Assembly (NCBI GenBank): GCA_028386065.3 | Contig: JAKUCV010001738.1 | Span: 286,575-350,574, forward strand | Length of the DNA: 64,000 bases | Direction: 5' to 3' | From: Turnera subulata | Taxonomy: Eukaryota; Streptophyta; Magnoliopsida; Malpighiales; Passifloraceae | Shown: in pieces, positions 56,749 through 64,000 of the stretch | Position numbering within the stretch: position 1 is the first letter of the stretch | How the letters are laid out: every line of letters starts with the position of its first letter | Translations under genes and position numbers: made by a program | Notes under the pieces: model-generated | Databases searched by the model: none | What the model was told of the DNA's origin: nothing | Seen by the model: only the letters and a program-made list of their open reading frames with translations

Positions 56749-59700
56749 CTAAAACTTAATTCCCCAGTAAGTGCAAAGTTGCTGCACTGCTGGTGAAAGA
56801 TATCTTGGCTTTAAATCTACTAAGCCAACAAATCTGAGTTTCATTTCTACACAAATATCATGAAGAACACTATCTGGAGATCTGCAGACATTAGTGAAAT
56901 GCCGACGATTACGCTCACGCCAAATGTGGTATATACAAGCATTCCATGCAATCCTCAAGATGAGGGAAGGAAGACTTTTCTTCTGTAAATTTTGCTTTGC
57001 CCACAAAAATTCAGAACTCCATGAACCTGAAGATCGATCAACACAGCACAAGGACAGCAAGCGAGTCCAAATTGCAGCAGAATAAGGACAACCAAAAAAT
57101 AGATGATCCCTACTTTCTTCAACAGAGGAACAAAATAAACAAGTAGCATCTGTGAGTATCCCCCAAGTTTGCAGCCTCTTTCGAGTAGATAAACGATCCA
57201 AGATAGCTAGCCAACCAATGAAACTATGTTTAGGAATATGACCTGCAGCCCAGAGGAGCTTATACCAATCCACTCTAGGTTGTTTAGAACGAACAAAGTC
57301 CCAAGAACTTCGAACAGAAAATTTACCAGAAGCTGAAAGAGTCCATATGAGTTTATCCTTTGTCATTGAAGGAATGATAGATCTAGACTCAGCCTCAAAT
57401 TGAGAAATCAGAGGGATGCGAGAAACAGGCCATGACCATTGACCATCTTGCAATAACTTGCTAACCGTGGCAAAAAGAGGAATTTTAGAATTGGAGATTT
57501 GCTGATTAGAAACCAAAGGTTTAAGAGTACCTCTAGGATGCCAATTATCCCACCAAACAAATGTATCATCACCATTACCAATAACATGGAATATGGCATT
57601 AGAAAACAAAGTGCGCAATTTCAGAATCTTTCTTAAATTCCAAGAACAATCAGTAGGAATAGGGATACTCCAAAAGTTACGTTGCTTAATGACATAAGAG
57701 TGGATCCAAGCAACCCATAATGAACCTGACTTCAGTAGAATATGCCAAATATTCCTAGCAATGCAAGCTATGTTCCAATCCTTGAGTTTTTTTATGCCTA
57801 AGCCACCCTCTTGCTTAGGAATTGATAACTCTTTCCAAGCTACTTTAGCCTTACGAGTATTAGAGGCATCACTAGACCATAGAAAGGCTGAGCATTTGCG
57901 CTCAATCTCTGCCAGCACTTTAGATGGAAGGATAAAAATATTGGCCCAATAACTTTGAATGCTAAAAAGCACAGATAGAACAAGTTGAAGCCTCCCAGCA
58001 AAAGTAAGAAATTTAGCATTCCAAGATTGGATGCGTGCCAAGATTTTATCCAAAAGAGGTTGACAGTAAGCAAAAGAAAGCTTACCAGAAATGAGAGGAA
58101 CACCCAAATAGCGAACAGGAAAAATTCCTTGCTTAAAGCCACAAATTTGGAGAAATTGGGATTGATGATCCTCTGAGACACCTGCTAAGAAAGCCTCACT
58201 TTTCGCAGGATTGAATTGAAGGCCCGACAAATAGTAAAATTCTTTCAATATTTGAGTAACTTTTGCAGCAGATTCCAAGCTACCATCAGTAAAAATCATA
58301 AGATCGTCCGCAAAGCAAAGATGAGAAAGGTGGATTTTTGAGCATTTAGGATGGTAAGGGAGTTGGTTTGCTTCAGCAGCTTTATTGAGCAAGCAAGACA
58401 ATATTTCCATTGAAATAACAAAGAAGTATGGTGATAATGGATCACCTTGGCGCATACCTTTACCACCAGCAAAATATCCACAGAGAGCACCATTGATAGA
58501 GATAGAAAATTTAGCAGTAGTCAAACAAACTTTAAGCCAATTAACGAACTTATCAGGGAAGTTCATGGCAGCAAGAACATTCAGTAAAAAATTCCAGTCA
58601 ACAGAATCGAAAGCTTTCATCAAGTCTATCTTTAAAGTGCAACGACTCTTTAAGCCTGGTCTGTGATAATTGCGCACTAACTCATGAACTAAAAGAATGT
58701 TATCAACAATTCTTCTTCCAGGGATAAATGCTGTTTGACTATTGCTAATAAGAGAAGGAAGACAAGCTTGGAGCCGATTAGCAAGGATTTTAGCAATGCA
58801 CTTGTACAATGTAGAGCAACAAGCAATAGGGCGAAAATCTGTAATTTTCTCCGCATTGGGAACCTTAGGAATAAGACTAAGGATAGTTGAATTTATACCT
58901 TGCAATAACTTCCCAGATGTAAAAAATTCTTGAATAGCCTTAACAACATCAGGACCAACTATTGGCCAAGCTGTCTTGAAAAACTCTGCAGTATACCCGT
59001 CAGGCCCTGGTGCTTTGTTATTGTCAAGAGAAAACATGGCATGCTTAATTTCAGTTTCAGTAACCACTGCAACCAGCAAAGAAGCTTGAGTATGAGATAC
59101 TGTGTTCTGAAGTAAAGACTTGAAAAAATGAACAGAGCCAGCTGTAACATTAGGATTCTTCTGGCCAAGAAAATCAGTATAGAACTGGACAATATAATCT
59201 TCTACTGCCTTAGATTCAGTCAGTAAGTCTCCTGAAGATGTGATAATAGAGCGAATGGAATTTTTTGCCTTCCTAGCTTTGACAGCATTGTAAAAAAATC
59301 TTGTATTTGAGTCCCCACAAGACAACCAGGAAATACGAGACTTTTGGCGGATAAAAGATTCCTCAGCAAGTTTGAGCTCTGAAAGATGTTGAAGCAAGCA
59401 TCGCTCAGTAGCAATTAAATCAGAGTCTGAAGCTCCTGAAAGCAACTGAATTTGAACAGTAGAAAGTTCTTGTTCTATTGATAGAATTTTCTGTGATAGA
59501 TCTCCATAAGTACGATGATGAAACGCCTTAAGCTCAAACTTTAAATGCTTTAGTTTCTGCCACAATTTGAACATAGCAAAGCCATCTACAGAATTTGTCC
59601 ATGCTGAAGAAACAACAGAAGCAAATTCAGGATGAACAAGCCAATGATTGTAGAATTTAAATGGTTTAGGACCATGAGAAAAAGCAACATTAGTAGTCAG

Positions 59701-60393
59701 AAGTATAGGACTATGATCAGAAACTCCTGGAGTAAGAAATTCCACTTTACTGTTAGGGAAAAATGAGAGCCAATCGGCATTGATAAGAAGTCGATCTAAC
59801 TTTCGAAAAATAGGAGTTTCCAATTGCCGATTGAACCATGTAAAGAGTGGTCCTGTAAATGGATGGTCAAAGAGTCCATTGGAAGATAAACAATTGGCAA
59901 AACAACCAATATCAGCGGCAAGATGAGTAGTTGAAGAACTAGACTCTGTTGACTTCAAAATGATATTAAAGTCTCCAAGAAGACACCATGGAGAAGTACC
60001 AACTATAGTAGCCATTCTCGATATACTGGGAAATAGAGTGGAAGAGCGATCAGCAGCATTATTAGCACCGTATATAAAGGAAGCATAACATGCAGATGGC
60101 TCTCCAGGGCACTGAATAGAACAATGAATGGCTTGATCATTTGCCTCCAGCAGAGTAATATGAATTCTGTCAGACCAAAGCAACCATATTCGTCCTAAAC
60201 GAGCATGAACATAGTTATGAAGAAAATTCCAATCAGGGAGAAAAGATCTTCGTATCTCATCCACATTCCCAATTTGTATTTTAGTTTCTACTAAACAAAC
60301 TATGTCAGGAGATATGCTATTAATGCGATGTAGAACCTCATTACGCTTAGAGGAATCATTAAGTCCTCTTGTATTCCAAGCAAGCCATTTCAT
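56749..60393 (-). CDS. LINE-B ORF2: endonuclease / reverse transcriptase
   Basis: An uninterrupted 1214-codon frame starts at ATG 60393, two bases after the ORF1 stop. The N-terminal endonuclease has WNTRGLN (residues 5-11), VETKI (about 35), GDFNIIL, KLDRLLIN and SDHSPIL. The RT has KAPGPDGY, KIDLMKAFDSVDW, the GMRQGDPLSPYFF block and catalytic FADDLMIF. The C terminus has zf-RVT with CLFC...HLFFGC. There is no RNase H, as in some plant L1 clades. The protein would nick DNA and copy LINE RNA at the nick. The intact frame suggests a recent insertion, but without a complete ORF1 or 5' UTR the copy is unlikely to be autonomous. Confidence 0.93.
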   Translation of the reverse strand: MKWLAWNTRGLNDSSKRNEVLHRINSISPDIVCLVETKIQIGNVDEIRRSFLPDWNFLHNYVHARLGRIWLLWSDRIHITLLEANDQAIHCSIQCPGEPSACYASFIYGANNAADRSSTLFPSISRMATIVGTSPWCLLGDFNIILKSTESSSSTTHLAADIGCFANCLSSNGLFDHPFTGPLFTWFNRQLETPIFRKLDRLLINADWLSFFPNSKVEFLTPGVSDHSPILLTTNVAFSHGPKPFKFYNHWLVHPEFASVVSSAWTNSVDGFAMFKLWQKLKHLKFELKAFHHRTYGDLSQKILSIEQELSTVQIQLLSGASDSDLIATERCLLQHLSELKLAEESFIRQKSRISWLSCGDSNTRFFYNAVKARKAKNSIRSIITSSGDLLTESKAVEDYIVQFYTDFLGQKNPNVTAGSVHFFKSLLQNTVSHTQASLLVAVVTETEIKHAMFSLDNNKAPGPDGYTAEFFKTAWPIVGPDVVKAIQEFFTSGKLLQGINSTILSLIPKVPNAEKITDFRPIACCSTLYKCIAKILANRLQACLPSLISNSQTAFIPGRRIVDNILLVHELVRNYHRPGLKSRCTLKIDLMKAFDSVDWNFLLNVLAAMNFPDKFVNWLKVCLTTAKFSISINGALCGYFAGGKGMRQGDPLSPYFFVISMEILSCLLNKAAEANQLPYHPKCSKIHLSHLCFADDLMIFTDGSLESAAKVTQILKEFYYLSGLQFNPAKSEAFLAGVSEDHQSQFLQICGFKQGIFPVRYLGVPLISGKLSFAYCQPLLDKILARIQSWNAKFLTFAGRLQLVLSVLFSIQSYWANIFILPSKVLAEIERKCSAFLWSSDASNTRKAKVAWKELSIPKQEGGLGIKKLKDWNIACIARNIWHILLKSGSLWVAWIHSYVIKQRNFWSIPIPTDCSWNLRKILKLRTLFSNAIFHVIGNGDDTFVWWDNWHPRGTLKPLVSNQQISNSKIPLFATVSKLLQDGQWSWPVSRIPLISQFEAESRSIIPSMTKDKLIWTLSASGKFSVRSSWDFVRSKQPRVDWYKLLWAAGHIPKHSFIGWLAILDRLSTRKRLQTWGILTDATCLFCSSVEESRDHLFFGCPYSAAIWTRLLSLCCVDRSSGSWSSEFLWAKQNLQKKSLPSLILRIAWNACIYHIWRERNRRHFTNVCRSPDSVLHDICVEMKLRFVGLVDLKPRYLSPAVQQLCTYWGIKF

Positions 60394-60395
60394 AG

Positions 60396-61216
60396 CTAAG
60401 TTGGTAGTAAAATAGAAACACAGTTCTCGTTAGGAGAAGCTGAAACTGAAATAGACTTAGCTGATGACTTGTCTTTTCCACGCTTGGGCTTCTTGCCTTT
60501 GCCAACTCGCGCAACTAACTCTGCTACGCCTGCAGCAGCAGCACGTGCTTTCTTAGGACTAGCAACAGAAGTAGTGCTTGCTGTAGTAGGAAAAGAGTTT
60601 TTAAGACAAGGACTTGAAGCAATTGTAGGAGAAAGCCGCTCAGAACTAGAGCCTGAAGCAATAGCATCAGTTGATGCAATCTGAGGAGGGAGGGCAGTCT
60701 TAGAAATTGAAGCAGCCACTATAGGTAACTTTGAAGGATTAGAAGGTGCTGCAGTAGGAGGGTTCACCAAAGGAATAGAAGGCTTTGAGGAAGGTGCCAC
60801 ACCAGAAGCAACAGATGTCTTAGGCACCCATTGAGATACAGATTTCTTCTTTGCAATACAAGCAATCTGATGATGACCCAGTTGTTTGCAGAAATCACAA
60901 TGTGGTGGTCGCCAAGAATAAGAAATACCAATAGTGTGCTTTTCATTATCCACATCAACCACCAATTCATTAGGTAAAGACTTGGAGAAATCAACCTCAA
61001 TACAAAGATTAACACGATCTGATTGGAACAATTTCATACAATCCTGTTCCATGTGCAATGGTTTACCAATTGCACTACCAAGATAGCTCAATGCCTCAAG
61101 AGTGAGTAGCTCAAGAGGAACATTTTGCAATTGAACCCAAACCGGAAGAATAGAGGCAGAAGCATCAACCTTTTGGATTTTTGAATCCCACAAACGAAGC
61201 AACAAAGGAATACCAG
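60396..61216 (-). pseudogene. LINE-B ORF1, 5'-truncated (DUF4283/CCHC type)
   Basis: The open frame runs from the insertion border to a TAG at 60396-60398. The first listed codon is TTG, not ATG, so the true start was lost by 5' truncation. The remaining ~270 residues carry the end of a DUF4283-like domain (LPVWVQLQNVPLELLT), a CX2CX4HX4C knuckle (CDFCKQLGHHQIAC) and a Ser/Ala/Pro-rich tail ending in a basic KKPKRGKDKS stretch. Plant LINE ORF1 proteins of this type bind element RNA. Confidence 0.88.
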
Positions 61217-61233
61217 CAACAAGTTTTTCTTTT

Positions 61234-62900
61234 CTTCGAAAATTACTGGAAATAAGTAGAAGAAGACGACGACGAAGGTAGAGGAGAAGAGATTTACCTG
61301 TTTGACTTTGGTGCCGTTCCCATTTACTAGTTCTAACCTACATTTTCAGTATTTATTTTATGTATCACTTGTATAGTTGACATTGCAGTAGTATTAGAAA
61401 AACAATTGCTGTAAGAACTGATTAAGAAAATAATTAAAAAGCTTGCGTCTTGCAACAAATTCTTGGGCTACTGTATAAGCACCCCTCCTTCGTCTAATAT
61501 CAAGAGTTAACACTTCACAGTGCATGAATCTAAACAGCTAATAGCGTAAGAAGATGAAATATGATCCTGGAAACGCTCTAGAATTCAGCAGTTTAATTAA
61601 TTAAGCCATAATAAATTGGGAAGAATGAAATAGCGAGCAATTTAATTAAACAAAAAGAAAGGACAGCCTACCTCCTCTTATGGGCTGATGATGCTCCAAG
61701 ATCGATCCATATACACGTACAGAAGCCTATCAAATCCGGGAGCTGGAAAGAATCAAGAGCAGAGCCATGTTTATGCGGTAGCGCTGCCGCCAGCTATATA
61801 CAAAGAGTATCGAACGGAGTCGCTTTTCTTCTTTTCGGGCGAAGTTGCTTTGCCAATAGCACTGTTGTTGTTGAGGATCCAAAGTCAACAATAAAGATAG
61901 TTGATAACAATTGCTTGCAAATGATTAAATAAAAAAATAATAAAAAGGTATTCGGATAAACCAGGAGTTGGTTCTGGCAATTCATTTTTTTCTCGAGCTT
62001 CTCTCTTATCAGGTCCTCTCAACATTTATTTCCTTATATAATTGTCAGTATTGATTAATTTCTCAATTTCTTTCTTTTTTTTTTTTCTTCGTTTGGATCA
62101 TCCAAAAGAGTTGTTAATAAGCCATTAGTTTTGTTCTCTGCAACAGTATGCTGCTGTCTCTATTTGTTTTTCTTTTTTTTTCATTTCTTTTGACAATATC
62201 AGAAGTGATTTTAACTTTGGCCCAGCTGAAGGGACGAAATCTGTCCATCCATCATCTATAAATACAGTACATGATACAATACACAGAAATTGGAGAAAGG
62301 CTTTGTCGGCCTTTGTTTGGTCTTCTTGTCATACAGTATGCATACCAGAGAGGCTGGAATGAAAATCATCCCTGTTATTCAAATGTTAATTGGTGGGTTC
62401 TCATAGTTCAAAAGCTGTTACCAGTCCAGCAATCCGGACTAGTCTGTGATACTCTTCTAGTATTAAAAAAAAAAAAAAAGAAAAAGAAAAAAGAAAACAG
62501 ACATGGAAGATCACATTCCACGAACAGAACGAAAATTGAATAAATACAATTGGTCTGAGAAATTTGCTCAAGTGCAGCAATTGTGTTCTTCGATCCCCCT
62601 TGATGCACTCTTCTTTGGATATTATCCGACCAAAGCAAAAACATAATACGGTCCTTATGATGCTCAGCACATTGTAATCTAGATCTACTGAGCATAGTAC
62701 AGAAGTACTCCAAGCATTAGATGCTGATTAGCAAGACAACATCTGCAGCAAATAATTGAAACAGGTAAAAATTATGATTGTGAGCAAGGGAGAGAGATGC
62801 AGGAAGACACTTAAGAAAAGATATGAATTGAGTGAATACTAACTAGAGTAATCCCCCCAGGATTCTGATTATTACATGATCCAATATCTCCTGCTCAGTT
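61234..62900. other. Spacer between the two NB-LRR genes
   Basis: An A-rich run at about 62464-62495 could be the tail of an unrecognised insertion. A donor-like CAG|GTAAAT on the minus strand near 61299, after ATGGGAACGGCACCAAAG, was examined as a first exon for NB-LRR gene 1 but does not keep frame. No other genes are seen. Confidence 0.4.
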
Positions 62901-64000
62901 CTAACAGAACTCGCATGGAAGTAGACTCTTAAAGTTAGGATCTTGCCACTCTACCGACTCCAACCACTCTTCTGCATGAACACGTACTCTTGGAAGAGAC
63001 GAGGGACGGGATGGTTCCGCATCATCGGGCAGAACGAGAGAGATAGGTACCCTTTTTAACTTCAAACAGTCCCGCAAGGTAACCTCTTGTAGAGACGGAC
63101 AAACAACTTGTTTAAACCAGATACTCCTCAGTTCCGGTAAATGTTGCAAATCCAGAACCCTTAACTTTGGGAGAATTAAGTCGTCTGCACAGATGTCTTC
63201 TTCTGACACAGCTATTACCTCCTCCATTCCTACACAACCGTGTATTACCATATCGTTCAAGTTATGGAGACACCCTACCACGGCATGCGGGAACAGCTGC
63301 TTTATACTCGGACAGTAGCATATTACAAATGTTTTAAGACTGGAGAAGTTGTAATAAACATCACAAGGAGATGCAGAACCAATTCCTGTTGTGAGGACTT
63401 GTAACTTCTTCAAACTTTCAAGCTGAAGAATCTCAAGCCCGCCAAGCGTAAGCTGGTGGAACAAACATTCTATTTCATCGCAATCCTGAAGTAAAACACA
63501 TTTCAGGTTACTCATGAACCCTAGGAAGGAGGAGATATAGCACAAGCTTGTAGCATTTGGGCATCTGACAATTTCCAGTTGTTCAATATCGTCTGGAAAA
63601 TAACGAGGCCTTCTTGGTTCGTCCAAAAGACATTCATACAATCCAATTCTTTTCCTATAGAAAATCCCATTCCTCACATTTGCAAGCCCCTGAAGTGCTT
63701 TTACTGGTACAGCCTCCTCATTACCAACTACAAGATTGTAAGCACCTATAAGTCCCCTTCCTATCCAAGGGTGGCCAATGAAACTGAAATCCGAGATATC
63801 GGGGAAACGACATTCCAAAGTTTCCAATTTCCTCAAGGATGCCACTTCATTTCCTTTAACCCTCAATGCCATGTCAAGTTTGAGAAATTGCAAACGACAC
63901 AGTTCAGTAATTATCCCAGCTGGTAATTCCTTCATCTTTGTTCCCCAGAGACTAAGATATGTAAGCTTACACAACAGTTCCATGCCCGGAGGAACTTCTG
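62901..64000 (-). CDS. NB-LRR gene 2, LRR region (5' part outside window)
   Basis: This is an open minus-strand frame of at least 366 codons that continues past the window edge; EVPPG is readable before the first in-window Met. It ends at a stop at 62901-62903. It holds leucine-rich repeats of the RPS2-like type: LTYLSLWGTKMKELP, then repeats around LKCVLLQDC, LKTFVICYCPSIKQLFP, LRVLDLQHLPELRSIW and LQEVTLRDCLKLKRVP. It closes with a VHAEEWLESVEW-type block also present at the end of gene 1 (VFPEEWWELMEW). The shared ending and strand mark the two as tandem relatives. No defect is visible in this part. Confidence 0.88.
   Translation of the reverse strand, partial: EVPPGMELLCKLTYLSLWGTKMKELPAGIITELCRLQFLKLDMALRVKGNEVASLRKLETLECRFPDISDFSFIGHPWIGRGLIGAYNLVVGNEEAVPVKALQGLANVRNGIFYRKRIGLYECLLDEPRRPRYFPDDIEQLEIVRCPNATSLCYISSFLGFMSNLKCVLLQDCDEIECLFHQLTLGGLEILQLESLKKLQVLTTGIGSASPCDVYYNFSSLKTFVICYCPSIKQLFPHAVVGCLHNLNDMVIHGCVGMEEVIAVSEEDICADDLILPKLRVLDLQHLPELRSIWFKQVVCPSLQEVTLRDCLKLKRVPISLVLPDDAEPSRPSSLPRVRVHAEEWLESVEWQDPNFKSLLPCEFC

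Larger units (their letters stand above)
56640..61216 (-). mobile_element. L1-type LINE (LINE-B), 5'-truncated with intact ORF2
   Basis: The insertion is 4.58 kb, bounded by a 17-bp target duplication. A short poly(T) at 56640-56645 is the minus-strand poly(A) tail and a ~100-bp 3' UTR follows. The 5' end is cut within ORF1. It lies between the two NB-LRR genes, upstream of gene 1 on the same strand. Confidence 0.9.

Noticed and set aside
61290..61325. First exon of NB-LRR gene 1 (ATGGGAACGGCACCAAAG... then GTAAAT)
   Set aside because: The donor phase does not join in frame to the acceptor at 56322, and the short peptide is not coiled-coil.

Overview
The window is nuclear DNA of a flowering plant, most likely a eudicot. 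It has intron-rich genes with GT-AG introns, plant-type chromatin regulators, NB-LRR resistance genes, and many Ty1-copia, Ty3-gypsy and L1-type LINE elements. I cannot name the species. AT-rich spacer dominates, and the bodies of single-copy genes are short compared with the repeats around them.

Layout. From 1 to 6.6 kb lies repeat DNA: a decayed plus-strand LINE, an AT-rich block with a ~430-bp tandem repeat, and a minus-strand LINE remnant. From 7.3 to 20 kb is the gene-rich part. It holds an LSD1-type histone demethylase homologue (LDL2-like, +), an ULTRAPETALA-type SAND-domain gene converging on it (-, 4 exons reconstructed), and a 12-exon PLP enzyme gene of the methionine gamma-lyase/aluminium-resistance family (+) in which all 11 introns are phase 0. 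A 5' half of tRNA-Phe lies at 20.7 kb. From 21.2 to 27.3 kb is a degraded copia element (copia-1, -). It is followed by a LINE RNase H fragment ending in a perfect 46-bp inverted duplication, and by a 6-exon gene (+) for a small membrane protein with a CxxC zinc ribbon.

From 32.8 to 41.1 kb lies a small nuclear gene on the minus strand for a predicted mitochondrial membrane protein. Copia-2 (33090-40491, target duplication AAGTA) has split it in an intron. A 122-bp SINE-like insertion with a 16-bp target duplication sits just upstream. Copia-3 (42907-51274, target duplication CTATC) is nested in an older ~1.3-kb element with terminal inverted repeats. Its leader carries 17 copies of the palindrome AACATCGATGTT or close variants.

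From 52 to 64 kb come a decayed gypsy fragment and two same-strand NB-LRR genes of the RPS2/At4g27190-like type. The first has a one-base frameshift between P-loop and kinase-2. The second runs off the window. Between them sits a LINE with an intact 1214-residue ORF2 and a 17-bp target duplication.

How the genes relate: the LDL2-like and ULT-like genes are both developmental chromatin regulators but look like chance neighbours. The NB-LRR pair is a normal resistance cluster. The main biology here is layered insertion of retroelements into and beside genes, and the unusual palindrome-rich or GC-rich leaders of the copia elements. Exon boundaries were derived by hand from GT-AG sites and frame continuity, without transcript evidence.
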